Made by a program: the position numbers and the translations under genes
The notes under the pieces: model-generated
Database searches by the model: none
What the model saw: only the letters and a program-made list of their open reading frames with translations
What the model was told of the DNA's origin: nothing
In this document: positions 26,742 to 35,202 of the stretch, piece by piece
Numbering within the stretch: the stretch's first letter is position 1
Layout of the letters: each line of letters begins with the position of its first letter
NCBI GenBank assembly: GCA_947628755.1
Contig: CANRBC010000003.1
Location: 1 to 64,000 of the forward strand
Direction: 5' to 3'
DNA from: an uncultured Clostridia bacterium
GTDB taxonomy: Bacteria > Bacillota > Clostridia > Lachnospirales > CAG-274
DNA length: 64,000 nucleotides

Positions 26742-27890
26742 ATGAAAAAGCATTATTTAAGAAATGCTGTTTTAACAGTAGTATGCTGCGGCGTAATAGG
26801 CTTTTCGGCAGGAGTTGCCATTCCCGCCGTAGGCTATGTGATAGATAAAAAGCAGGATATACAAATTACGGAAAAGAATGCAGACAATATTTCAACGGAC
26901 ACAGACGGAAATATAACGGCTACAATGGACGAATCCTCAGCCAATACCGTAAATATAATAAAGCAGGTTAAGCCGTCAATCGCTTGCATTACCTCTCTTA
27001 CACAGGGTACTGATTTCTTCAATCAGATATACCAGAGCGAGGGCGCAGGCTCAGGTATTGTTTTCTATAAGGACAGCGAATACGCTTATATAGCTACCAA
27101 CAATCACGTTATTTCAGGGGCAAACAGCGTAAGCATATCTCTTAGCGAATGTGACCTTGTTTCCGCTTCCCTTGTAGGCAAGGACGCCAATGCCGACCTT
27201 GCCGTAATAAAGGTATCCCTTAATGACTTAAAGGCAGCCGGCATAACCAACGTTCCCGTTGCTCAGTTCGGCGATTCTGACGCCATGGAGGTCGGCGAAA
27301 CCGTAATAGCCATAGGCAACGCTCTTGGTCAGGGAAATACAGCTACAAGAGGTATATTAAGCTCACAGACCAAGGATGTGAACATACAGGGCAGAAAGCT
27401 CACTGTCATTCAGACTGACGCAGCTATTAACCCCGGCAACAGCGGCGGCGCTCTTGTAAACAGCAAGGGTCAGATAATCGGTATAAACACAGCCAAAATT
27501 TCAATGAGCAAGGTTGAGGGCATAGGATACAGTATAGCTTCAAATGTTGCAAAGCCTATTATAGAACAGCTTATGAACAATACCGACGCTCCTGCTCTCG
27601 GCGTATATATCACAAGTATTTCAGCCGATATGGCAAAGCAGTACGGACTTCCCCAGGCAGGCGTTATGATACAGGAAATCATACCGGGCGGAAGCGCAGA
27701 AGGCGCAGGACTTCAGGCAGGCGACCTTATCACCAGCTTCAACAATCAGCCTATATTTACAACAGACCAGCTTACAACAGCAGTCAAGGCTTGTAAGGTA
27801 GACCAGACCGTTCCGACAAAGATAATAAGAAACGGCAAGGAAATGAACGTCAGCGTAAAAATGCTCAAGAGCTCAAGCACAGGATTCTGA
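26742..27890 (+). CDS. Second HtrA/DegP-type serine protease
   Basis: This is a 382-residue paralogue of the preceding gene with a short N-terminus. The signal anchor (about residues 7-28) follows almost directly. The protease domain carries ATNNHVIS, NADLAVIKV and NPGNSGGALVNSKGQIIG, and the PDZ domain (about 280-375) carries APALGVYITSI and GAGLQAGDLITSFNNQ. All catalytic residues are intact. ATG 26742 is chosen over ATG 26736, which lies 1 nt from AAGGAGG. The two proteases differ in sequence outside the active-site regions, consistent with an old duplication and different clients. Confidence 0.93.
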   Translation: MKKHYLRNAVLTVVCCGVIGFSAGVAIPAVGYVIDKKQDIQITEKNADNISTDTDGNITATMDESSANTVNIIKQVKPSIACITSLTQGTDFFNQIYQSEGAGSGIVFYKDSEYAYIATNNHVISGANSVSISLSECDLVSASLVGKDANADLAVIKVSLNDLKAAGITNVPVAQFGDSDAMEVGETVIAIGNALGQGNTATRGILSSQTKDVNIQGRKLTVIQTDAAINPGNSGGALVNSKGQIIGINTAKISMSKVEGIGYSIASNVAKPIIEQLMNNTDAPALGVYITSISADMAKQYGLPQAGVMIQEIIPGGSAEGAGLQAGDLITSFNNQPIFTTDQLTTAVKACKVDQTVPTKIIRNGKEMNVSVKMLKSSSTGF

Positions 27891-27900
27891 TAAATAAATA

Positions 27901-27935
27901 AATATCCCCCGGCAAAGCCGGGGGATATTTATTTT
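27901..27935 (+). terminator. Terminator after the htrA pair
   Basis: A perfect 13-bp stem (AATATCCCCCGGC / GCCGGGGGATATT, loop AAA) followed by TATTTTA starts 10 nt after the stop codon. Confidence 0.9.
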
Positions 27936-27971
27936 ACAAGTATACATATTTTATTCTTTGATTGGACAAAA

Positions 27972-28370
27972 TTATGCCCTTGCTTCGCTTTGGTATTCCT
28001 TTAAGAATTCCTCTATTGCCGTTATGTAAGAGCCGCTTTTGTTTTTCTCCTTTTTGACAAGGCAGCCAAGTATACCCTTAAGGTCAATTTCTCTGTTGTT
28101 GTAACGGAATACCTCTTTGGTCTGCATGGCAATATATTCATTGAGCGAAATGCCGGGAACATAAAGCCTGCACGGAACCTTAACAACTCGTATAGTGCCG
28201 ACAACACGTATATAACCCTTGTTTATCAGCTTCTTTATAACAGGGTGCATTGAATTTTCGGCGATAGTCTCTGTCTTGGCATATATTTCCGAGGTCTGCA
28301 TAGGTTTATCGCTGTTCCAAAGCACCCTCATTATTTCGTATTCCTTATCCGTCAATCCCTTTTTTACCAT
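27972..28370 (-). CDS. BlaI/MecI-type winged-helix transcriptional regulator
   Basis: The protein (132 residues) has the penicillinase-repressor fold. LTDKEYEIMRVLWNSDKPMQ opens the winged helix, and ENSMHPVIKKLINKGYIRVVG holds the recognition helix. The C-terminal half (70-132) is lysine-rich and would provide dimerisation. No BlaR/MecR sensor or beta-lactamase is adjacent, so target and signal are unknown. GGAGGT lies 7 nt before ATG 28370. It is isolated between the htrA terminator and the divergent rpsB promoter. Confidence 0.8.
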   Translation of the reverse strand: MVKKGLTDKEYEIMRVLWNSDKPMQTSEIYAKTETIAENSMHPVIKKLINKGYIRVVGTIRVVKVPCRLYVPGISLNEYIAMQTKEVFRYNNREIDLKGILGCLVKKEKNKSGSYITAIEEFLKEYQSEARA

Positions 28371-28530
28371 AAAATTACCTCCACAATATATTATACATCG
28401 TATATAGCTTATTATAATTTTATTATGTAATTAAAAAAATGTCAATATTTTATTTAAAAACTATATAATCATCCTATAAATTATAAATATATAAATGTTT
28501 ATCCCTGTTCATAAAAATTTGATAAAGCAC

Positions 28531-28559
28531 TTGCATAATGAAAAATTATATGATATAAT
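28531..28559 (+). promoter_or_regulatory. Promoter of rpsB-tsf
   Basis: TTGCAT (28531-28536), a 17-nt spacer and TATAAT (28554-28559) with extended TG-A motif predict a start near 28566 and a leader of about 108 nt. Confidence 0.85.
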
Positions 28560-28580
28560 ATCAAATGTTGCAAAAACACA

Positions 28581-28655
28581 TATGGATTGATTTGGTAAGA
28601 AGGGTGGCACAGGTACTGTGTTTCTTGTCGTAGATCCATAGAGGCAAAACCAAAT
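28581..28655 (+). promoter_or_regulatory. Pseudoknotted leader of rpsB
   Basis: Stem A pairs TATGGAT (28581-28587) with ATCCATA (28634-28640). Inside it, ATTTGGT (28590-28596) pairs with ACCAAAT (28649-28655) outside stem A, giving an H-type pseudoknot that ends 5 nt before the GGAGG at 28661. Nested stems AAGAA/TTCTT (28597-28601 with 28622-28626) and CACAG/CTGTG (28608-28612 with 28616-28620) fill the loop. The layout fits translational autoregulation by S2, as known for r-protein leaders in other phyla. Confidence 0.7.
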
Positions 28656-28673
28656 TTTAAGGAGGACGAAATA

Positions 28674-29417
28674 ATGGGTGTTATTTCAATGAAGCAGTTA
28701 CTTGAAGCAGGCGTTCACTTCGGTCATCAGACAAGAAGATGGAACCCTAAAATGGCAGAGTATATCTTTGCCGAGAGAAACGGTATCTATATCATAGACC
28801 TTCAGAAGACTGTAAAGAAGGTAGAGGAGGCATACAAGGCTGTTGCAGATATAGTTGCAGACGGCGGCGAGGTGCTTTTCGTAGGTACTAAGAAGCAGGC
28901 TCAGGACTCTATTAAGGAAGAGGCTCAGAGATGCGGTATGTATTATGTAAACGAAAGATGGTTAGGCGGTATGCTTACCAATTTCGCTACGGTAAAGACA
29001 AGAATTAAGAGACTTAAAGAGCTTGACGCCATGATTGAAGACGGCACAATGGACTTACTTCCCAAGAAGGAAGTTGCCAAGCTGATGCACGAAAAGGAAA
29101 AGCTGGACAAAAACATTGGCGGTATCAAGGAAATGACAAGAATTCCCGACTGTCTTTTCATAGTTGACCCAAGAAAAGAAAAGATTGCAGTACAGGAGGC
29201 TCACAACCTGGATATACCTATCGTAGCAATAGTAGATACCAACTGTGACCCCGAAGAGGTTGATTATGTTATACCGGGCAACGATGATGCTATAAGAGCC
29301 GTAAAGCTGATTGCAGGCAGAATCGCAGACGCTGTTATCGAATCTAAGCAGGGTGAGCAGAACGCTCCTGCAGAGGAAGAGGCAGAAGAAGTCGTTGAAG
29401 AAATAACAGAGGAATAA
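28674..29417 (+). CDS. rpsB: 30S ribosomal protein S2
   Basis: This is a component of the small ribosomal subunit, 247 residues. Diagnostic segments include [57 protein letters not shown] and [12 protein letters not shown], followed by [20 protein letters not shown]. The last 25 residues form an acidic Glu-rich tail, common in Clostridia. GGAGG (28661-28665) is 8 nt from the ATG. tsf follows on the same transcript after an internal hairpin. Confidence 0.98.
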   Translation: MGVISMKQLLEAGVHFGHQTRRWNPKMAEYIFAERNGIYIIDLQKTVKKVEEAYKAVADIVADGGEVLFVGTKKQAQDSIKEEAQRCGMYYVNERWLGGMLTNFATVKTRIKRLKELDAMIEDGTMDLLPKKEVAKLMHEKEKLDKNIGGIKEMTRIPDCLFIVDPRKEKIAVQEAHNLDIPIVAIVDTNCDPEEVDYVIPGNDDAIRAVKLIAGRIADAVIESKQGEQNAPAEEEAEEVVEEITEE

Positions 29418-29431
29418 TATTTGAAACGATC

Positions 29432-29464
29432 AGGCTTTAGCCACAAGGCTGAAGCCTTTCTTTT
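29432..29464 (+). terminator. Attenuator-like hairpin between rpsB and tsf
   Basis: An 11-bp stem (AGGCTTTAGCC / GGCTGAAGCCT with G-U, loop ACAA) followed by TTCTTTT. Partial termination here would set the rpsB to tsf ratio; no second promoter is obvious before tsf. Confidence 0.7.
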
Positions 29465-29496
29465 AACAATACTTATATGATTAGGAGGAAACGAAT

Positions 29497-30429
29497 ATGG
29501 CTGTTACAGCTGCTATGATTAAGGAATTAAGAGAATTAACAGGTGTAGGCATGAGCGCCTGCAAGAACGCTCTTGTTGAGACTGACGGTAATATCGAGGA
29601 GGCTATTGAGGTCTTAAGAAAGCAGGGTCTTGCAAATGCCGCTAAGAAGGCAGGCAGAATCGCTGCCGAGGGTATAAGCTACGCTTATATTACAGAGGAT
29701 AATTCAGTAGGCGCTGTTGTAGAGGTAAACAGTGAGACTGACTTCGTTGCAAAGAATGATTTGTTCAAGACATTTGTTAATAACGTAGCCGTTCAGGTAT
29801 CCAAGTCAGATGCCAAGGATGTTGAGGGCTTATTTGCCGAGAAATGGGTAGAGGACGAAAGCAAGACTGTCAAGGAGGCTTTGACAGAGAAGATTTCCGT
29901 TATCGGCGAGAACCTTAATATCAGAAGATTTGCAAAGGTAGTAAACGACGGCAGCAGCTATCTTGTATCTTATATCCATGCAGGCGGTAAGATAGCCGTT
30001 CTTGTGGAAATGGATACAGCGTCAAAGGATGACGCCGTATTTACAGCAGGCAAGAATATCGCTATGCAGATAGCTTCAATGAACCCCAAGTTTGTTGCTA
30101 CAAGCGACGTTCCCGAGGATTTCATTGCTCATGAGAAGGAAGTTCTTATGGAGCAGGCTAAGAACGACCCCAAAAATGCCAGCAAGCCCGAAAATATTCT
30201 TGAAAAAATGCTTATTGGCAAGTTAAATAAGGAATTAAAGGACTTCTGCCTCTTAGAGCAGGAATATGTTTTAGGCGATAAGATATCCGTAGGTCAGTAT
30301 CTTAAGGAGGTTTCAAAGGAAATCGGTACAGATGTTACCGTTAAGAGCTTTATAAGATTTGAAACAGGCGAGGGTATCGAAAAGAAAAATGAAAACTTTG
30401 CCGAGGAAGTAGCAAAAGCAATGCAGTAA
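29497..30429 (+). CDS. tsf: Translation elongation factor Ts
   Basis: This is the guanine-nucleotide exchange factor for EF-Tu, 310 residues. The N-terminal UBA-like domain shows IKELRELTGVGMSACKNAL and the conserved exchange core NSETDFVAKND follows. IAMQIASMNPKF and the C-terminal subdomain complete the usual architecture. A GGAGG site precedes the ATG. It lies 79 nt after rpsB, the conserved bacterial order. Confidence 0.98.
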   Translation: MAVTAAMIKELRELTGVGMSACKNALVETDGNIEEAIEVLRKQGLANAAKKAGRIAAEGISYAYITEDNSVGAVVEVNSETDFVAKNDLFKTFVNNVAVQVSKSDAKDVEGLFAEKWVEDESKTVKEALTEKISVIGENLNIRRFAKVVNDGSSYLVSYIHAGGKIAVLVEMDTASKDDAVFTAGKNIAMQIASMNPKFVATSDVPEDFIAHEKEVLMEQAKNDPKNASKPENILEKMLIGKLNKELKDFCLLEQEYVLGDKISVGQYLKEVSKEIGTDVTVKSFIRFETGEGIEKKNENFAEEVAKAMQ

Positions 30430-30452
30430 AAACTATTATAATGAACTTTTGT

Positions 30453-30480
30453 AAAAGGGAGTCTGATGACTCCCTTTTTT
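30453..30480 (+). terminator. Terminator of rpsB-tsf
   Basis: A perfect 11-bp stem (AAAAGGGAGTC / GACTCCCTTTT, loop TGAT) ends in a run of T, 23 nt after the tsf stop. Confidence 0.9.
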
Positions 30481-30568
30481 ACTTTTGGTAAGGTCACCCT
30501 CTCACCAGTCACACTCAAAAATATATTGATTTAAGGTTTATACGTGATTGATGTAGCTGTTGAGTTGG

Positions 30569-30850
30569 ATTTTTGTTTAGGTGAATATCGACCCTTCAGA
30601 CAGCCACGCTCTAAGCCATTCGTTATACTTAGCGGTAGCCGAGGCTGACAGCTCCCCTTCTCGTAAGGGGAGCCTTATGTATACGCTTGCCAAAGTCGCT
30701 TATTTACTTTGAAAGACGATACCTGAACTGTCGCCATAACCCCAGCCTCCCCTAGCCCGTAAGGGCGTCGGAGGGGAGGGGGACCATGCGAAGCATGGTG
30801 GAAGGGTCGTTATAATACCAAAATAATGTCATACTCACCTAAACAAAAAT
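30569..30850 (-). repeat. MITE-like intergenic repeat, copy C (282 bp)
   Basis: Perfect 16-bp terminal inverted repeats: ATTTTTGTTTAGGTGA (30569-30584) and TCACCTAAACAAAAAT (30835-30850). The inner blocks are the same as in copies A and B but inverted. CGACCCTTC lies next to the left end; GAAGGGTCG and CCATGCGAAGCATGG lie near the right end. This is the best-preserved and shortest copy. Confidence 0.88.
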
Positions 30851-30865
30851 TCAGTCATAAATCAA

Positions 30866-30920
30866 ATAAAGCTGTCGCATTAAAACTTTTTTCTCACGGA
30901 GCATAACGCGACAGTTCCTT
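30866..30920 (-). terminator. Terminator hairpin family, copy C
   Basis: CTGTCGC (30872-30878) pairs with GCGACAG (30908-30914), and on the minus strand the hairpin is followed by TTTATTTGATT, as in copies A and B. It keeps the same orientation and distance relative to MITE copy C as the other copies do. Confidence 0.65.
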
Positions 30921-30965
30921 TTTCACGTCAAGATTCAACAGTTCAACTTTTATCAAATACCAAAA

Positions 30966-30989
30966 CGGGCGACAGTCACCCATCGCCCG
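30966..30989 (-). terminator. Terminator of the cohesin gene
   Basis: CGGGCGA (30966-30972) pairs with TCGCCCG (30983-30989); on the minus strand it is followed by TTTTGGT, 28 nt past the stop of the cohesin gene. Confidence 0.75.
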
Positions 30990-31016
30990 AATTAGGAATA
31001 AATCTATGAAATTCTA

Positions 31017-32345
31017 TTATGCGCTGAAAATCGCGGTCTTAGTATTGGCGTCCCAGTCTACCTTAACTCCGAGAGCAGTACCTAATGCTCTGAATGGTAT
31101 ATACATTCTGCCGTCTTTTATTTCAGCCTTTACGCCGTTATCCATTGTTACAGGCTTACCGTCTATTATCATAGCATTGCTGCCTGCGGTAAATGAAACA
31201 GTCTTGCCCTTTGCCTTTACGGTAGCTGTCTTTGTAGCTGCGTCCCAGCCTATTATTGAGCTTGTATCTGCATTGTCAACACTTTCTCCGCTTATGGCAA
31301 TAGCTGCAAAACGCAGAGGAATAAGTGTAGAGCTTGATTCCGTCTGTATGTATGGCGCAGCGTCTACGGTAAACTTGTCACTTCCAACGGAGATAATATT
31401 GCTTCCTATGGAAACTCTTACCTCTTTAGATATAACATTATCCTCTTTTGTGGTCTTTGTTTCGGTTTCAGTGGTTTTTTCGTCCTTATTTAAAATATCT
31501 TTTATTAAGGACTTGTCGGATTTAGCCACCGTTGTTGTTTCTGTTGTTGCCTCGGTAGTTGTAACGGTAGTCTTATGTCTTATTGTACCGCCACCACCAC
31601 CGCCACCGCCGGAGGAGGTAGTTTTTCTTGTGGTAGTTTCTGATGATGTTTCAATAACAGCAGCTGTCGTACCCTCGCTTTGAGATTCTGTTGTAACAAC
31701 AGGCGCTTGTGTTGTCGCTTGTGTTACGGGAGCTTTTGTTGTCATTTGTGTTGTGGGAGCTTTCGTCGTCGCCTGTGTAGTAGGCGCTTTTGTAGTTGCC
31801 TGCGTTGTAGGCTGTGTTGTTGTTTCCGTAGTTGTAGTGGTGTTAGTGGTTGTGGTAACTGTTGTCTGCGCAGGGTCTTTTGTTCCTGTAACACTACCGT
31901 TTACCATATCTGCAGGAACGTCATTTTCATCAAAATTGAGCAAGGATATAAGTCTTGGCTCAACTGTATAAGTGCCTTCCTTAAGTATTTTGAATTTAAG
32001 CGTATATATGTTTTCATTATTTGAATATACAGTAGCCGCACCCCATGTAAATTTGACCATATCATCTGCGGGATCTCTGTCAACAACAAAGGCTGACATA
32101 GATAATAAAGTATTTATTTCATAGCCTGTGTATTCCAAAGCAGTTTGATCATAGTGATTTTCTATTTCTATAAAGGATACGCCGGAATTGTTGCTTATAT
32201 CCACCTTTATTTCAACCGTTTCACCTACCTTACCGCTTACATTCGATGCAGTAAATGTGACCTTATTATCCGCCGCAAATACAGATATACTGCATATCAG
32301 CACTAATGATAATATTAATGCCGTTGTTTTTTTCAATAAATTCAT
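31017..32345 (-). CDS. Secreted cohesin-domain protein with Thr-rich linker and copper-amine-oxidase-like domain
   Basis: This 442-residue extracellular protein may be a minimal scaffoldin or cell-surface anchor. A signal peptide (1-24) is followed by a cohesin-like beta-sandwich (about 27-155) showing VSGKVGETVEIKVDISN, YDQTALEYTGYE, VKFTWG, LKFKI and the closing VNGSVTG. A long low-complexity linker (about 158-305) contains repeated TTQATTKAP units and an 8-Gly run. The C-terminal module (about 309-442) has two copper-amine-oxidase N-domain-like repeats (LIPLRFAAIA..., YIPFRALGTALG), which in Clostridia usually bind the cell wall. It follows the dockerin gene by 37 nt. No catalytic module is present. 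Confidence 0.8.
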   Translation of the reverse strand: MNLLKKTTALILSLVLICSISVFAADNKVTFTASNVSGKVGETVEIKVDISNNSGVSFIEIENHYDQTALEYTGYEINTLLSMSAFVVDRDPADDMVKFTWGAATVYSNNENIYTLKFKILKEGTYTVEPRLISLLNFDENDVPADMVNGSVTGTKDPAQTTVTTTTNTTTTTETTTQPTTQATTKAPTTQATTKAPTTQMTTKAPVTQATTQAPVVTTESQSEGTTAAVIETSSETTTRKTTSSGGGGGGGGTIRHKTTVTTTEATTETTTVAKSDKSLIKDILNKDEKTTETETKTTKEDNVISKEVRVSIGSNIISVGSDKFTVDAAPYIQTESSSTLIPLRFAAIAISGESVDNADTSSIIGWDAATKTATVKAKGKTVSFTAGSNAMIIDGKPVTMDNGVKAEIKDGRMYIPFRALGTALGVKVDWDANTKTAIFSA

Positions 32346-32382
32346 AATATTTTCCTCCTTTTTAGTTATTTATATATAAAAT

Positions 32383-34185
32383 TTATTGTAAAACCACATC
32401 ATAGCCTGCTATATATTTCAATAACCTCAAGCTGTCCTTTGAGTCTACGATACCGTCGCCATTTACATCAGCTGCTATGCTGTCAATTTCAACATTATGA
32501 CCTGCTATATGTTTAAGAAGCCTTAAACTGTCCTTTGAGTCGATAACTCCGTCGTTGTTTACATCACCCTTTTGATATACGGGTATGTCATAGGATACCT
32601 TCCAGCCGTGTTCTTTAGCCCATGTGTCGGCGTAGGAGTCTTTTTCTACATAGAATATAAGATTATTTTCGTCACAACCAGCAAATGCTGAGCTGCCAAA
32701 TTCTCCAACTTCTATTGATGTCACACTAGCCGGTATTACTATTCCTGTAAGAGCTTTACAATATTCAAAAGCGCAATTTTTAATAGATGTTACAGTGTCT
32801 GAAATTGTTACATTTTTAAGAAAAGTACAGTTTTCAAATGCAGCAACTTCAATAGATAAAACACCTCTTGGCACATTATAATTTTTTAAACCACCTGGGG
32901 CAGCTATCAGTTTCGTTTTGTTTTTATTGAATAAAACTCCTTGTTCTGAGGAATAAGCTGTATTATTAGCATCAACATTTATACTCTTTAAATTACTACA
33001 GGTGCCAAAGCTTTGACAAAGTACATTTATTGCATTAGAAGGAATTGTAATACTTTCGATATATATATTTCCATTAAAAGCAGCATAATCTATTGTTTTC
33101 ACGGAAAAAGGCACACTATAGCTTTGAATGTTTTTTCCGGGTGGAAAAGCTATAAGCTCCGTTTTGTTTTTATTAAATAGAACACCATCTTCATCGGCAT
33201 AATACATATTATTTTTATCTACTTTGATTTCTTTCAAATTGCCTGTTAATTCCGTTACATATTGCCCTTCACTATAATCATAATAAGTGTACTGCCAATC
33301 AAAGCTGAATTCATCTATCGAATTAACATATTGTGGAATAGTTATGCTATTCAATGCTGACCCTGAAAAAGCAAAGCTTTCTATTTTTTCAAGGCTATCG
33401 GGGAATACAATATTATATAGAGATGAGCATCCCTCAAACGATCTACCTCCTATTTCCTTAAGTCCGTCGGGTAAAACTACATTTGAAAGGCTTGAACAAC
33501 CTTCAAACGTACTATTTAAATGAGTTATACCCCTTGGAACTACTATACTTTTTAAATTAGTACAACCTGAAAAAGTAACCCATAAATCGTCTGTCATTTC
33601 CTTTGGCATATCTATACTCTTAAGGTTTGTACAGTTTAAAAAACATCCCCAACCCATGTATGTAACGCTGTCAGGTATTGAAATCGATTCAAGGCTTAAA
33701 CACTCTGCAAAACAAAATTCATCCAATATGGTAACACTGTTTGGCAGTACCACTTTTCTTAGATGTAAACAACTTCTAAAAGCTGATTTACCTATGTATC
33801 TTACTTTTTCTCCATATATATACATGGGAATATCAACATTCATTACCAGCTTATCGGCAGATACAACTGTACCGGAGTTCATATCAAAATAAATATCACC
33901 TCCGCCTACGGCATATGTAACAACATAAGATGCATTTAAATCGACAACATCGTTATCCGAAATACCTGTTAGATCGTCAATGGTTGCTTTTGTTTCTACA
34001 TCCGAAACAGCTTCTTCCTTATTTATATTCTCCTCCATTTCTAATGCAGAATCGGAAATGACTGTATCTGTTAGAGTTATCTCCGCTGAGATTTTTTCCG
34101 ACATTACGCCGGCATAGCTTACGCTTAGACTCGACATCATCATAGCAAACGCCACTATTGATGCCACAGTTCTTTTTAATTTCAT
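32383..34185 (-). CDS. Secreted BspA-type leucine-rich-repeat protein with type I dockerin
   Basis: A 600-residue extracellular protein. The signal peptide (about 1-25) is followed by LRR_5/BspA repeats (about 95-530) recognisable as IGKSAFRSCLHLRKVVLP, SITIPSNAINVL and similar FxxCxxLxxIxIPxSVxxI units; such repeats bind host or bacterial surface proteins. The last 60 residues form a dockerin with two calcium loops, GDVNNDGVIDSKDSLRLLKH and ADVNGDGIVDSKDSLRLLKY. The dockerin would bind a cohesin; one is encoded by the next gene. A TAAGGAGG site precedes ATG 34185. Confidence 0.9.
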   Translation of the reverse strand: MKLKRTVASIVAFAMMMSSLSVSYAGVMSEKISAEITLTDTVISDSALEMEENINKEEAVSDVETKATIDDLTGISDNDVVDLNASYVVTYAVGGGDIYFDMNSGTVVSADKLVMNVDIPMYIYGEKVRYIGKSAFRSCLHLRKVVLPNSVTILDEFCFAECLSLESISIPDSVTYMGWGCFLNCTNLKSIDMPKEMTDDLWVTFSGCTNLKSIVVPRGITHLNSTFEGCSSLSNVVLPDGLKEIGGRSFEGCSSLYNIVFPDSLEKIESFAFSGSALNSITIPQYVNSIDEFSFDWQYTYYDYSEGQYVTELTGNLKEIKVDKNNMYYADEDGVLFNKNKTELIAFPPGKNIQSYSVPFSVKTIDYAAFNGNIYIESITIPSNAINVLCQSFGTCSNLKSINVDANNTAYSSEQGVLFNKNKTKLIAAPGGLKNYNVPRGVLSIEVAAFENCTFLKNVTISDTVTSIKNCAFEYCKALTGIVIPASVTSIEVGEFGSSAFAGCDENNLIFYVEKDSYADTWAKEHGWKVSYDIPVYQKGDVNNDGVIDSKDSLRLLKHIAGHNVEIDSIAADVNGDGIVDSKDSLRLLKYIAGYDVVLQ

Positions 34186-34211
34186 TATAATTCCTCCTTA
34201 TTTGTATTTAT

Positions 34212-34835
34212 TTAAATTGCAACAGCAATTTTATTGTTTTCTATTGCTAAAATTCCTTTTTTGTCTATTATGTATATAATTTGAAGTAATGACTCTAATT
34301 TAACAATGATTCTTGCAGTCATTTTTTTATTTTCATCATTCTCTTTAATATTTTTATCCTCAAAAATAATCATTTTCTCACCTGATGAATTAATTTTTAA
34401 TATATAATTTCCATGGGCTAAACAGTTTCTTATATGCTTTAAAAAACATAAAAAACATTCCAAATATCCATTTTTAGGAATTTTATTATAGGATTTTAAA
34501 ACACCACGTTCTCCTTCATAATTTTTTGATTTTGAATAGGTAAGCCCTAAGACGCCAAAATAATCAGATGCGTTTTTATTCACATCATCTATAAAAATAA
34601 AGTATTTTTTGTCTTTTAAATTAATTACCTTTTGTAATTCAGATTTTAATCCTTTTTGATTAAATAAATTATTATCCCAGCCGTAATCTTTAAAATTTTT
34701 GCTCTTATTGCATTGATTATTTCTCATTGCATATGTAACAAAAAATGAATACAAAATATAGTACTCTTCGATAGTCAACATATAATCATCTTCTATGTCT
34801 TTAATTATTGAGTTTTTTCTCGTTTCATCTCCCAT
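34212..34835 (-). CDS. Uncharacterised protein with a HEPN-like RNxxxH motif
   Basis: This is a 207-residue cytoplasmic protein of unknown function. Near residue 140 it carries KHIRNCLAHGNYIL. The RNxxxH signature inside a helical context is the hallmark of HEPN domains, many of which are RNases in toxin or defence systems. The rest is Lys/Asn/Ile-rich and predicted helical. ATG 34835 (GAAGGA 9 nt upstream) is preferred over the far upstream ATG 34958, whose extra 41 residues would be encoded by a palindrome array. No partner antitoxin is adjacent; the next upstream gene is a serine recombinase. The base composition is more AT-rich than the surrounding genes, suggesting transfer. Confidence 0.55.
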   Translation of the reverse strand: MGDETRKNSIIKDIEDDYMLTIEEYYILYSFFVTYAMRNNQCNKSKNFKDYGWDNNLFNQKGLKSELQKVINLKDKKYFIFIDDVNKNASDYFGVLGLTYSKSKNYEGERGVLKSYNKIPKNGYLECFLCFLKHIRNCLAHGNYILKINSSGEKMIIFEDKNIKENDENKKMTARIIVKLESLLQIIYIIDKKGILAIENNKIAVAI

Positions 34836-34884
34836 AAATTCAATTCCTTCTTTTATATTGTATATATTGCCTCTTTTGAGAAAA

Positions 34885-35070
34885 TCCGAAAAGGTACACT
34901 TTTCCGATTCGGGAAATTTTCGGAAAAATGTGCAAAAAATGTGTGAAAATACTTGCATATTTAGTGGATTTATGGTAAAATGTGTATAAATTTAGGTAGG
35001 GATAAAAAAATCGGAAAAGTGTACTTTTCCGATTTTTTTACGTTTTCGGAAAGGGACTTTTCCGATTTTT
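34885..35070. repeat. Array of TCGGAAAAGT/ACTTTTCCGA palindromes
   Basis: Three related palindromes are spaced within 185 bp. The first, imperfect, is at 34885-34907. The second is a perfect 16-bp stem (35005-35020 with 35023-35038, 2-nt loop, flanked by A and T runs). The third, TCGGAAAG/CTTTTCCGA, is at 35046-35065. Half copies TTTTCGGAAA (about 34917) and CTTTTCCGATTTTT (about 35190) bracket the array. A plus-strand promoter-like pair TTGCAT / TAAAAT with 17-nt spacing lies inside (34953-34981). Confidence 0.75.
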
Positions 35071-35108
35071 TCCGTTTTTTTCGTCAGAACTTAAATATCT
35101 GTATACAA

Positions 35109-35150
35109 AACAAGAGGCGCAGCATTAACATAAACGCGACGCCTCTTGTT
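35109..35150 (-). terminator. Terminator of the recombinase gene
   Basis: AACAAGAGGCG (35109-35119) pairs with CGCCTCTTGTT (35140-35150); on the minus strand the stem ends in GTTTTG. It lies 53 nt after the recombinase stop. Confidence 0.75.
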
Positions 35151-35202
35151 TCATTGTAGTTAAATTTTTCAGTTTTGTTATCAATAAGAGCTTTTCCGAT
35201 TT

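Noticed and set aside
28597-28626. T-box riboswitch upstream of rpsB
   Set aside because: AGGGTGGCAC resembles part of the T-box sequence, but there is no specifier loop, no antiterminator/terminator pair and rpsB is not a T-box target. The segment is explained by the pseudoknot.
31560-31900. Tandem repeat or CRISPR-like array
   Set aside because: The short repeats are ACT/ACA-type codons of the Thr-rich linker in the cohesin protein. No CRISPR array with spacers was seen anywhere in the window.
34836-34958. N-terminal extension of the HEPN-like protein by 41 residues
   Set aside because: The extension is encoded by the palindrome array and has no ribosome-binding site; ATG 34835 has one.
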